Origin: Paratinospora sagittata
Lineage: Eukaryota > Streptophyta > Magnoliopsida > Ranunculales > Menispermaceae
Direction of reading: 5' to 3'
Length of the DNA stretch: 64,000 bases
Assembly: GCA_035771175.1 (NCBI GenBank)
Contig: CM069594.1
Location: 15,905,670-15,969,669 of the forward strand
Both the position numbers and the translations under genes were made by a program. Position 1 is the stretch's first letter; every line of letters starts with the position of its first letter. The notes under the pieces are model-generated. The model made no database searches, had not been told where the DNA came from, and saw only the letters and a program-made list of their open reading frames with translations. Of this stretch, positions 34,141 through 45,339 are shown one piece after another.

Positions 34141-35492
34141 GTCTGTGTATCTAATGATCTTGTCAAGTGTTTCAGATTTATCAAGAATCAATATCAAGGA
34201 ACTGTGCTCACAAGCCTATTGAACATCACAAGTAAAGTTTCAAGTCTGTCAGTAGTTAGAATGTAAAGTCTATTGATCAACTTACACTCAGCAAGATTTA
34301 ATTGTTTTCATACTTTGATCGTAACATTCTAATTGTACTTTATGATTTTTTAAAGTATTTTATTTGATTAGAAAATCATAATGATTTTAATCATGTTTTA
34401 TCTAGCTTTAATCGAGAAATCAAAAATTGTTTTTATAATCTTTCAAGACGCTAATGTTTTAGCAGTGCCCTCCTTGATTTGATGAGTCAGGACACTGATA
34501 AAGTATTATAACGCTCAAGGTTGAATTGAACTTCATTAGGACGCTTACTTATAAGTAGCAGGCTCCCTTTGAGTCAACCTTTGATCGCGTCAGAACGCTG
34601 ACTCAGTTTCAACTCGCTAAAAGTTCTCTTTGTTTATATTTTGATTTCTATCTTTCAGGACGCTGATAGTTGTAAGTTGAATAAATTATCAGGACGCTAC
34701 TTGTGTAGGAGCGCCCTCATCTTTATAATCAACTTAACAAATTTTAGGACGCTTACTGTCCTTCAACGTACTTAATATTGTTTTAAAACTGTTTTTAAAT
34801 ATCAGGACGCTAACTCTTGAGTAGTGCCCTCGTGCATTTAAGTGATTTTAAAACAAAGAAGGACACTCACTATTGAGTAGTGCCCTCATGATTTAAGTCG
34901 TCTAATTGTCAAAGTAAGTCAGGACGCTTACGATTCAGTAGAGCCCTCACTTCATTGTTCAATAGGACGTTGATGCTTAATGAGCGCCCTCAAAGGAACA
35001 AAACGACAAAAATGATATTTTCGTTGTTCTGACATGTACATCCTTTTAGCCTCCTTTACAGAACAACTTTTCATACAAAATCAACCTTCTATATTTGTAA
35101 GAGGTATTGTCTAATTCACGAACCACGTCTTCTAAACCTTTCCTTATTCGTGTATCTGGAGAAAATCACAATGTTCATGAAATGCGTAGTCGTCATTTTC
35201 GTGATACATTTTAGCTGATGTGAGTAAACATTCATATTTGAAATTAAAATTCAAATGAACAACAACTTCATCTATTCAAGTCTATATATACCAGCACTTA
35301 ACAATCTGTTAAGGCTACCAAAAATTCTTTGAGCAAAAATATTTTTTGAAAGTTAGTCGAATTTCCATTTGGTCAAGAAAACATTTAAGTCACTTTGTTT
35401 TCAAAGAGTTTTCTTGAGACTTTATGTATTCAAATGATTTTCATACTGAGTTAAATCTCTATCTTTATCTGAAAATCCATTTGAGATTTCGA
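34141..35492 (+). mobile_element. Partial B LTR
   Basis: It matches B LTR from about position +70 (GTGTATCTAATGATCTTG) past the TATA region to just before the hairpin array. It includes the GC-rich array (34440-35000) and the AAATTCAAATG inverted-repeat remnant near 35250. Its left edge is fused to E LTR and its right edge to F. Confidence 0.8.
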
Positions 35493-36640
35493 ACTGTTTT
35501 TCTTATAAGCAAACCCGCAAGCGTACGGTGTCGAGTTATAATATATTCTGATAAGAAATCGGGTATCGTCCTTAGGGATATTTACTGCACTAGCTATCAC
35601 GTTTTAACCCTAATTTTATCTAGACAGTCGAGATTGAGTGATTGAGTAATTAAAACAACAATTAAACTAATTAACTATTAACTAATAATGCAATGTAAAT
35701 CATATAGGAAATCAATGGAGAATATACTAGAGGTTCGATGTCACCTCACTCTCAATTATGTTATATATATATATTATTAAATCAATTCCTTAGCTTATAA
35801 GTCGGAAATCCTAACATTTCTAATTCCCTCTTTTGAAGCAAAACTAGAGTGTATTCTTGTTGTCTTGGTTTAACTCTTTCGATAAAAACCAAAAACAACA
35901 ATAACTCATTAAGATCTATGATTTCCACCTAACTACTTCAAAGCTTCTTGATCTCCTTGTGAGTCTCACAATAGCCTATGTTATACTTTCCACATTCCAA
36001 CCCAAGGTACCCACTTTTGGAGCATCTACCTCGAGTCTATGATCAGTCAATCCGTGATCAGGGGGTCAAAGGCATTACACTTAAAAAAGTATAAATAAAC
36101 TAAGAAATTCATTAATAATAATCAAACTATAAAACTAGACATAGCATTAAGTTTGGATCAATCTACACCTCTAGAAAGAGGCTTTAGTTCATAACTAAAG
36201 ACATAAAAATAATAAATAATGGTTCAAACATGAATTGGAACAAAGGAAAACAAACTAGAATTGGTGTAGAGATTTTCAATAATCTTCAATACGAATCTTC
36301 TTCTCCACTTCATTCCAGCAGTCAAAACCTTCGTTCTCCTCTTTTCCAATGTGTTTTTTCTCGAAAAACCCTTAAGTTTGATATATAATAAGCCCCAAAA
36401 ATTGTGTGAAATAATTAGAAAGTCCTCCTTGTTCTTAAAGTTGCCAAAATCGCAACGAAACAACATCTAGCGCCGTGACACTCTGTTAACTATCTTCCAA
36501 CTCCGCGACGCTACTTTTCAGCGTTGTGCCGCTCTGAGCCTTCAAACTTCCACAATTTCCTTCTCTTTCAAGCCGTGGCGATGCGGCGCCCAGAACGTCA
36601 ATTTTCCTCTATTTTATGTGGACTTAGCCAAATCTCACTG
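35493..36640. repeat. F-family repeat, left part
   Basis: It begins near TGTTTTTCTTATAAGC followed by a CCCGCAAGCGTACGGTGTCG block, a start type I associate with plant Ty3/gypsy (Athila/Tat-like) LTRs or leaders. It contains the TCGATAAAAACC block (35878) and the GGCGCCCAGAAC block (36585) shared with 1-890 and 44507-45335. No ORF is supported. Ends at the truncated E LTR. Confidence 0.5.
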
Positions 36641-36679
36641 AAAGATCTTTTAAAAGTCCTTCAAAGAATGTTTCTTTGA

Positions 36680-37110
36680 GGACGCTGATGGTTATAAGTT
36701 GATTAAACTATCAGGATGCTTACTGGATAGGAGTGCCCTCACTTTTGAAAATCAACTTAATAACTTTCAGGACGCTGATTGTCCTTCAACGTGTTTTTAA
36801 ATGTCTTAACTAGCAGGACGCTTACATAGTAGTAGTGCCCTCATGTTATGTTTTTTTATCCAAAAGGACGCTCATGTAATGTAGCGGCTTCATATTTTGT
36901 TTTATGTTTTAAAGGCAAGACGCTTACTCAGATAGTAGCGCCCTCATGCACTTAATAATTTTAAAACATAGCAAGACATTGACTGTGCATTTGCAGTCTC
37001 AAGGTTTAAGTCGTCTAAAGTCATACGTAAGTCAGGACGTTTACGAGTAGCGGCCTCACTTAAGTGTTCAGCAGGACGCTTATACAAAATAAGCGCCCTC
37101 AAGGAACAAA
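36680..37110 (+). repeat. GC-rich paired-motif array in E 5' LTR
   Basis: AGGACGCT words at about 36679, 36768, 36814, 36864 and 37074, with near copies, are followed by AGTGCCCTC, AGCGCCCTC and AGCGGCCTC variants at 36833, 36946 and 37091. Spacing is similar to B. Confidence 0.8.
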
Positions 37111-38176
37111 ACGACAAAATTGATATTATGCGTTAAGACACTGATGACGAAATCAAGACGCAAATTCAACTACCGTCACTGTTTGAATGAGTACACTACG
37201 TCAGTTACTTTCTCAGAACATAATATTGCATAGAGTCCTTTTCAGACCTATTAGAGACCTTCTCCGATACATCAAAGAAGTTCTTCTAAAACTTTCCTCT
37301 TTCATGAAATCCGAGAAGAACCAAAATGTGTATGAAAATTGTAGTTGCTATTTTCATATAACATTCTAGCCGTTGTGTGAAAACGTTCACGTTATTTGAA
37401 CTTCAAATGTCTAACGGCTATGTCCCATTAAGTCTATAAATACGAACACTTAGGACCAAACAACTTGTCAATCACTTTGTGTTGTGCCAATACTTTCTGA
37501 AAGTTAGTCTGAGCCAAATGAATTTCATTTTCTAATCTATCAAAGTATTTTCACTGATACCTATACGATTTTCATACTGAACTTCAATTCTATTTTATAT
37601 TTGCAAATTTGTTTTATATTGGTATCAACTAAAATTCTCAACACTGATTCATATCTGGTATCATTCTTGCTGATGATAGAATTTGAGAAATAGTTCAAGA
37701 TATACAGTCGTACTTAATTTCATATCTTAAGTATTGTATTGAACTATATCAGTAGTTGCGTTAAACTACTGATCGTTGAAGCAAAAGTTTTCATATATAT
37801 ATTCTATATCTATTTTGAAAATTGTTTGTGTCTTTGATTTACACCAGTCCTCTGTTTTTAACGTCAATATTTGTTTGGTATATTTTATCTTTCGATAAAG
37901 CACTGATTTTCATCTCATACATTCGTGCTTTTCGAAACTGCACTTGAGCAATACCAAACATTGAAAGGTAAGGGACAAAAGGTGTATTTCAACTTAGCAT
38001 TACCTATTTGATATTTCACATTTTTGTAATGCTATGTACTGTGCTTAAATGTAAAGTGATCTACTGCATTAGAACCACCCAACATCTTAGTGTTGTAATG
38101 CTAGTGTGTTCCTGGATTGAAACAACCAAGACAAGTGAAGGTAGTTCACTTGATGATTTCAGGATTGAAATCATAT

Positions 38177-38520
38177 AGGTTATCTCTTAGCCTTTAAAAG
38201 ATAAATCGGTTCATCCTCATCCAGTAAAAGGGTAGGTGTGTCCTTAACCTTAAAAATGATAGGTTATCTCTCAGCCTTAAAAGAGAAACCGGTTGTTCGC
38301 AAAAGGATCACGGTTCTTCCTTAGCCATTAAAAGGAACATGGGTTTCTCCTCATCCCGGAAAAAAAAATTGGTTCTTCCTTAGCCAGTAAAAGGAACATA
38401 GGTTTTTCCTAATCTAGGAAAAAGAAAATGGTTCATCCTTAGCCCGTGAAAGGATAAGTTTGCCTTTAACCTGAAAAAGGGCAGTTGCAACGGTTTGGTT
38501 CTCACCCGTAAGGGAATCAG
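38177..38520 (+). repeat. Leader hairpin array in E 5' LTR
   Basis: About ten units of 30-40 bp. Clear ones: TTCCTT / AGCCATTAAA / AGGAA; TTTTTCCT / AATCT / AGGAAAAA; ATCCTT / AGCCCGTGA / AAGGAT; TGCCTTT / AACCTGAAA / AAGGGCA with a wobble; and a final TTCTC / ACCCGTAA / GGGAA. The loop core CCNGTAA resembles that of B and C although the stems differ completely. Confidence 0.85.
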
Positions 38521-38736
38521 TTAGTGGATTGAGAAAATCCTAATCGGGAGATTAGGTAGTGGACGTAGGCTTGGTCGAACCACTATAAATTTGTGTGTCG
38601 AACTTTTGCAATTTAGTCTGTGTTCTAATTTGCATCATATTCCAATTAACTTATGTAAATCACCTAAGTTATTGGAAGAATATTTGAAATTGACCATCGC
38701 ACCCAATTCACCCCCCTTTTGGATGGGACCAACAAG

Positions 38737-38752
38737 TGGTATCAGAGCGGGT
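38737..38752 (+). promoter_or_regulatory. Primer-binding site of E
   Basis: TGGTATCAGAGCGGGT, 2 nt after the LTR end. It matches the initiator tRNA-Met 3' end as in B. Confidence 0.95.
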
Positions 38753-39096
38753 TCTCTGAAATTGGTCTAGCAACCTAGAGTCTAGATCCTATGGTCAATT
38801 TAGGGTTCGCCTTTGGTGTTTTTGTATTTTGCATTTTTAGGATAGAAATTCTAGAAATCCCGCTGCCACCTTGCCGCAACCTCCTAGGTGTGATTATTCC
38901 TTCGATTTCTTATCGAGATATTTCGCATTTAATCATACTCTTCGGCACATGACTCTTTGTCATTCATGCATTTAATGTAGACTTTGTTTTCGATGCCTAT
39001 TAGCTTGCTCCATACGTTTTCCTTCTCACTTCACTTCCCTGCACTAAATTGCTCCTCATTCATCTTCTTCATTTCGTCTCCTTTTCTATCTCTCTA

Positions 39097-39630
39097 ATGG
39101 CATCCAAAGCACCTAAGTCTAAGAAAAGAGCTAAAGAGGAATCCACTTCCACTTCTAGTGATTTTCTTTTGTCTTCTTTTTAATCAGATGGATCTGATGA
39201 AGAACATTCTTGGGAAATTGCTCCCAGGGAAACCCAAACGTCTCCACTAACCTCCAAAGAACCTCTGCAACCGCTTCCTGCTGCAGGGTCTCTAGAGGAA
39301 CAGTTTGCCAAGCTTAGTGATTTTCTATCCTCCAGCGTTCAAGCTGTTCTAGTCATGCTAAACGAGCACGAGAACCGACTGAAAGAGCTTGAAGCCAAGG
39401 TGAAACATCAGAGAGATCTGATGATGGCACTGTTTGAGGAAAATGAGGAATCCCGAGCTTTAATTGAAAAGGTTGTCCATGTAAGCACCGCCACTCCCAT
39501 GGCTCGTAGGACCAATAGCTTTTATGATTGTCCTCGCTCCAATGTCTCTGCTCCGGTCTCTCCTAGGAATATCTATAAAACTCACCCCAAGCCCCGTCAT
39601 GTTATGCCAAAATTTTCAAATTTTGTTTAA
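39097..39630 (+). pseudogene. E interior ORF remnant, coiled-coil-like, unrecognised
   Basis: From ATG 39097 (MASKAPKSKKRAKEES) 178 codons can be read to the stop at 39628-39630, with one in-frame TAA at codon 29 (39181-39183). The N-terminus is basic. The middle is acidic and Pro-rich. Residues ~70-130 are charged and heptad-like (LEEQFAKLSDFL, LNEHENRLKELEAKVKHQRD, MMALFEENEESRALIEK), typical of a coiled coil. The short basic N-terminus after MA, and the position after gag-less leader, recall the start of B ORF2 (MAPKPEKLRPF), but I cannot show homology. I do not recognise the protein. Confidence 0.5.
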
Positions 39631-41380
39631 CTCATCTTTTGGATTATTGTTTAAGAACACTTCTATAATTTTCCTTTTGATGTTTAAACTAAATCTTTTA
39701 AAAGTGTATGTGTATACTCTGTTCGTTTCCTCTGCATCTCTTTCACAATGAGTTCTGCACGTCTCACTACTTTGTTGTTTGCTTGCTTGTGTTTAACTAT
39801 CTTTCTATCTCTCATTCATCTCTTAATGCTTTACTATATTTGAATGATTGATCTATTTGAATCTGTGTGAGTGCTATATTTCATATTCATATGCTGCACA
39901 CACTAATCGATGTTCGCAATTTGCTTGATTTATACTCTGATATGCCTGCTTCTATGTTTGCAAAATTACTTTCGAATATTTCTGTTGCATAAATATGCTG
40001 CTCGCTTGAACATGATTATATTTCATCATACTAATACTATCTTATTCATATTTTCTGATAAAATGCATCATGAAATCCTACTATGTCTAAATGCAATTAT
40101 TAGTTTATTGATGATATCCTTCTGAACCAGTCTCATCTATCTTGAGTATCTGATATGCTTATCCGTGACTGTCTGATAAATATCATGATTATACTTATCT
40201 TGCATCTTATATATTATCATAATCATTTATGCTCACTTTGATATCTGATTATCTGATGATCAAGTAACACAATAGCTAGGCTGTGCGTTAATATTTTATC
40301 TCAGCCTATGTTAGTTCATAGCATGATCATGCTTGCTCTGTACTTAGAATATCTTATCTATGCATGATTCATGTGTATATAGGCCATGTACACAACTCTT
40401 TATCATACGCCTATATCCTGAACAAAATTTTGTCTACTCTCATAGCTATTATTTATTGGCATTATTCTTTCAATGATTTCCGAATTTTGATGCATCTACT
40501 TCATACCATAACATGTTAGCATCAAACTCATTGATATCTGATTTCTAATGAGTACCTATCCTTTCAAATGCCTTCTCATTAAAATTAGTGAATCAAACAA
40601 TCTAGGCCATGTTTTAATTGAAATTACTTGCCTAAATTTTGGTTCAGTGAATGTATGCTATTACTCAAAAGCTTTCTATGAAACTTAGCATATATTCAAC
40701 ATGTTTAGACTTTGATAACTGATATCAGCCTGTTAATCATATATATCCTCACATGTCTAAACTATGGAAAGTCTATAATTTTCCATCTCACATGCCATTG
40801 ATGTTGCTCCGTAATATTATATTTTGTATGCATCAATTGACTGTGATTTTTTATATCTGATAGATGCCATGAATTTTAAACTATATACTTTGCATCTTAT
40901 TAGAATCATAATAGCTAGGCCATGCTATATCACAAATTCTTTGCTTGTGCTATGAGTATGCTTGTGCTTGTTTACTTACATATCTTAAAGCATACTCTGT
41001 GTTTGGTTGGCTGAATTATCAAATTTACATTTATGCTAAACACTAAGGAGAATAAATGCCCACTATTAAAAATTATCTATGAATTCATTTATCGGCAATT
41101 CTTTCTCGATCCCTTTGACTTCGATTCTCGGCTACGTTTTTGTGAAATGTTTTCCAATATTAATAGCCTATGAATAAGGCACTCTATTTCTTACTATGCT
41201 TAAAAATAAGATCCTTCTCTCACGTGATAGTAGACCTTACGCATTCTCACCTACCTAACTATGACACGATGTAATAAATCATCTTGAGGGTGAATGCACA
41301 AAGTAAGGGGGTCTCCATGTAAGGGGGAGCTTCACTACTCTACTCATCACGAGGGCTGATCTTAGTCCCTCTTTCTTCAC
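39631..41380 (+). other. E interior, non-coding
   Basis: 1.75 kb of AT-rich sequence with no supported reading frame, RNA gene or sizeable repeat. Recurrent short words such as ATCTGAT, TATGCT and TAGGCCATG give it a low-complexity feel. It lies between the ORF remnant and the polypurine region. Confidence 0.6.
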
Positions 41381-41526
41381 TTTTTGATGATATCAAAAGG
41401 GGGAGAAGAAAAATAAAGAAGAATAACGAGGAGAAGAAAAATAAGGAATAATAGTTCAAGGGAAAAAGCTTTTGCTTAATATGCTTAATTTTTTGATTTG
41501 TTTGTGATCATAAAAAAGGGGGAGAT
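41381..41526 (+). promoter_or_regulatory. Duplicate PPT-like blocks and true polypurine tract of E
   Basis: CTTTTTGATGATATCAAAAG runs straight into a GGGGGAGAAG block (41381-41409). The true tract AAAAAAGGGGGAGAT (41512-41526) abuts the 3' LTR. It has the same arrangement as in B. Confidence 0.85.
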
Positions 41527-42143
41527 TGTTAACCTATATGGTTCAATCCTTAGCACATCCCTAAAGTGTACTTGATGAAGCATATTTTGATGATCACAAA
41601 CAAAGTATTTTTCGATGCTAACGAACATTTTTCAAGAACTTATCTTTACATCAAAGGAAACGCAAAAGGCCATGGAATGATTCGATTAAGGAACTTAAAG
41701 CTTACATCCAACGATTAAGCTCGTTTCAACTAACGGACTGCAACAATCACATTCAGATTTCAAGATCGCTTCACTCGAACATCTCGATCAAACTTCAAGT
41801 TGACATCTCGATCGCTTCACTCGAACATTCCAGTCATTCAACTCCAAATTGCTCTCATTGAAGATCTCATAATGAAGAGTTGGATCTAACGGTTATGAGA
41901 AATAAGAATACACAAAGTATCTAAGGTATATCTTTCTCTAATCGTTATTGCACAAAATGTTTTTCAAAACCATGCATATATCATTTTCATATGTTCTCTA
42001 AATCTGCATGTTTTGATTTCATGTTTTTAACAATATTTCAAATGATTTAATACTATATATTTAACTTGAAATATACCGAGTTTTTTATTCGCACTTATCA
42101 AATATTTTATCGCGAGTAAAAAATGTTTTCAAATAATCTTTCA

Positions 42144-42776
42144 GGACGCTAATGAAATAGCAGCGCTATCCTGAACTTGTTAAGTAAGGACGCTGATAGG
42201 TCATTAGGAGGCTTATAACGCTCAAGGTTGAAATGAACTGATTAATCAGGACGCTTACTTGTATAGTAACGGTCTTATATATTAGTCAACCTCTGAAGTT
42301 GTCAGGAAGCTGACTCAGCATTAGCTCCCTGAAAGATCTTTTAAAAGTTCTTCAAAGAATGTTTCTTTGAGGACGCTAATGGTTATAAGTTGATTAAACT
42401 ATAGGAGCGCCATCACTTTTGAAAATCAACTTAATAACTTTCAGGACACTGATTGTCCTTTAACGTGTTTTTAAACGTCTTAACTTGCAGGACGCTTACA
42501 TGGTAGTAGTGCCCTCATGTTATTTTTTTATCCAATAGTCCGCTCACGTAATGTAGCGCCCTCATGTTTTGTTTTATGTTTTAAAGGCAGGACGCTTACT
42601 CGGATAGTAGCACCCTCATGCACTTAATAGCTTTAAAACATAGTAGGACACTGACAGTGCATTAGCGCCCTCAAGGTTTAAGTCGTCTATAGTTATTAGT
42701 AAGTCATGACACTTACGAGTTAGTAGCGCCCTCACTTAAGTTTTCAGCAGGACGTTTATACATAATAAGCGCCCTC
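42144..42776 (+). repeat. GC-rich paired-motif array in E 3' LTR
   Basis: AGGACGCT at 42145, 42188, 42250, 42373, 42490 and 42591, with variants. Paired AGCGCCCTC or AGTGCCCTC occur at about 42508, 42555, 42665, 42727 and 42768. Many pairs extend through ACT/AGT next to the words. Confidence 0.8.
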
Positions 42777-43857
42777 AAGGAACAAAACGAAAAAGTTGAT
42801 ATTATGCTTTAGGACACTGATTACGGAATCAGGACGCTAATTCGACTACCATCACTGTTCGAATGAGTACACTACGTCAGTTTACTTTTTTAGAACAGAC
42901 ACCTGTACAAAGTCCTTTTCAGACTTATAAGAGACATTCTCCGATACATGAAAGAAGTTCTTCTAAAACTTTCCTCTTTCATGAAATCTGAGAAGAACCA
43001 GAATGTGTATGAAAATTGCAGTTGCTATTTTCATATAACATTCTAGCCATTGGGTGAAAACGTTCACATTATTTGAACTTTAAATGTTTAACGGCTATGT
43101 CCCATTAAGTCTATAAATATGAACACTTAGGACCAAACAACTTGCCATTCACTTTGTGTTGTGCCAATACTTTTTGAAAGTAAGTCTGAGTCAAAATGAA
43201 TTTCATTTTCTAATCTTTCAAAGTATTTTTACTGGCACCTATACGATTTTCATACTGGACTTCAATTCTATTTTATATTTGAAAATTTGTTTTCTATTGG
43301 TATCAATTAAAATTCTCAGCACTGATTCACATCTGGTATCATTCTTGCTGATGATAGAATTTGAGAAATAGTTCAAGATATACAGTCGTACTTAATTTCA
43401 TATCTTAAGTGCTGTATTGAATTATATCAGTAGTTGCATTAAACTACTGATCGTTGAACCAAAAGTTTTCATACATATATTCTATATCTATTTTGAAAAT
43501 TGTTTGTGTCTTTGATTTACACCGGTCCTCTATTTTTAACGTCAATATTTGTTTGGCATATTTTATCTTTCGATAAAGCGCTGATTTTCCTCTCATAACA
43601 TTCGTGTTTTTCGAAACTGCACTTGAGCAATACCGAACATTGAAAGGTAAAGGACAAAAGGTGTATTTCAACTTAGCATTACCTATTTCATATTTCATAT
43701 TTTTGTGATGCTATGTAATGTGCTTAGATGTAAAGTGTTTTACTGCGTTAGAACCACCCAACATCTTAGTGTTGTAATGCTGGTGTGTTTCTGGATTGAA
43801 ACAACCAGAACAAGTGAAGGTAGTTCACTTGATGATTTCAGGATTGAAATCATATAG

Positions 43858-44290
43858 GTTATCTCTTAGCCTTTAAAAGAGAAATCGATTCATCCTCATC
43901 CAGTAAAAGAATAGGTGTGTCCTTAACCTTAAAAAGGATAGGTTATCTCTTAGCCTTTAAAAGAGAAATCGGTTCATCCTCATCCAATAAAGTTGTAGGT
44001 GTGTCCTTAACCTTGAAAATGATAAGTTATCTTTCAGCCTTAAAAGAGAAACCTGTTGTTTTTATCCCACAAAAGGATCACAGTTCTTCCTTAGCCATTA
44101 AAAGGAACATGGGTTTCTCCTCATCCAGAAAAAAAAGAAATTGGTTCTTCCTTAGCCAGTAAAAAGAACATGAGTTTTTTCTAATCCCGAAAAAAGGAAA
44201 TGGTTCATCCTTAGCTCGTGAAAGGATAGGTTTTCCTTTAACCTGAAAAAGGGCAGTTGTAACGGTTTGGTTCTCACCCGCAAGAGAATC
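43858..44290 (+). repeat. Leader hairpin array in E 3' LTR
   Basis: Ten to twelve units collinear with 38177-38520, plus one extra repeat of the TATCTCTTAGCCTTTAAAAG module (near 43860 and 43943). Array length therefore differs between the two LTRs of the same element. Confidence 0.8.
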
Positions 44291-44506
44291 AGTTAGTGGA
44301 TTGAGAAAATCCTAATCGGGAGATTAGGTAGTGGACGTAGGCTTGGCTGAACCACTATAAATCTGTGTGTCAAACTTTTGCATTTTAGTCTGTGTTTTAA
44401 TTTGCATCATATTCCAATTAACTTATGTAAATCACCTAAGTTATTGGAAGAATATTTGAAATTGACCATCGCACCCAATTCACCCCCCTCTTGGGTGGGA
44501 CCAACA

Positions 44507-45335
44507 TCTAATTCCTTTTCTCGAGTGCCGAACTAGAAAATATCACCAAGGCTTGATTTCGATCTCTCGATAAAAACCAAAACCCTAGCAACTCATTAGG
44601 TTTTGTGATTTTCCCTACAACTTCAAAAGATATCATAAATCTCTCGATTCTATGATAATATTAGGTTATAATTCTCTTGTTCCAACCCAAGGAATCCTCT
44701 CTCGAGTGCTACCCCCCAAGTCTAATATCATTCAATTTGTGATCAAAAGATTAAAATCATTAAGCAATGTGAAATATAAACAAACTATGAAGATTCAATC
44801 AATAATAAACATAAACCAAACTTAATACATAAAATCTAGTGTAAGATCCATCTATCCTCTAGAAAACTAAATTAGTTCATAACTTGGAAGATAAAATCAT
44901 GAAACATTGTTATAAACTTGAATAAGAACCTGAAATAACAAACTAGAAACTCCTTGGTTGATGAAGACCTCTCCCTTGTCTCCAACTTCGATCTCCTCTT
45001 CTTCCTTTTTCCCTAGCCGTTTTTCCTCTCACTATGATTTGCATTCTTCATGTTCTTGCATTCCAACTTGTTGTAACTTATTTCCATCATCCAAGTTGAC
45101 TTTAACCACATCTAAACACCTACAAAACAAATCAAAACCAATGATTAAAACACTCATAAGATCAAATCTATCAACTAATAAAATTAAACACCGAAATAAG
45201 CATCAAATACTAAAATGTAACCATTCTAACAACTAAGTCAAAACTAACATAAACCAATCGAATAGATGAATAAACTAACCTAAAACCCATCTAAAGCATA
45301 CTAGAAACACATCTAAATAACCACTTAGCACCCCC
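44507..45335. repeat. F-family repeat, right fragment
   Basis: It starts TCTAATTCC, matching F from about 35824, and includes the TCGATAAAAACC block (44570) and a CCTAGCCGTTTTTCC block (45012) like that near 87. No ORF. Ends at the B' interior. Confidence 0.5.
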
Positions 45336-45339
45336 TTTT

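Larger units (their letters stand above)
36641..38734 (+). mobile_element. E 5' LTR, truncated
   Basis: It matches the 3' LTR from about 42330 on. It contains the GC-rich array (36680-37110), TATA box CTATAAATAC (from 37435), the leader hairpin array (38177-38520), the conserved GTAGTGGACGTAGGC block (38557) and the end GGGACCAACA. Confidence 0.9.
36641..44506 (+). mobile_element. E element, 5' LTR truncated, interior nearly non-coding
   Basis: 5' LTR remnant 36641-38734, PBS at 38737, interior 2792 bp, polypurine tract 41512-41526, 3' LTR 41527-44506 (2980 bp). The interior holds only one short broken ORF and otherwise non-coding AT-rich sequence; no gag or pol motif is visible. This LARD-like layout (long LTRs, small interior) implies dependence on proteins from related copia elements. 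About 800 bp are missing from the 5' end of the 5' LTR. Confidence 0.9.
41527..44506 (+). mobile_element. E 3' LTR, complete (2980 bp)
   Basis: Starts TGTTAACCTATATGG and ends GGGACCAACA. It is the reference copy used to recognise other E fragments. GC-rich array about 42144-42776; TATA box CTATAAATA 43111-43119; leader hairpin array 43858-44290; conserved GTAGTGGACGTAGGC block at 44329. Confidence 0.93.

Noticed and set aside
30833..35492. One further complete B element (interior plus 3' LTR)
   Set aside because: The interior stops within ORF2 at an E LTR start and the following B LTR is fused to E, so these are separate fragments and not one element.
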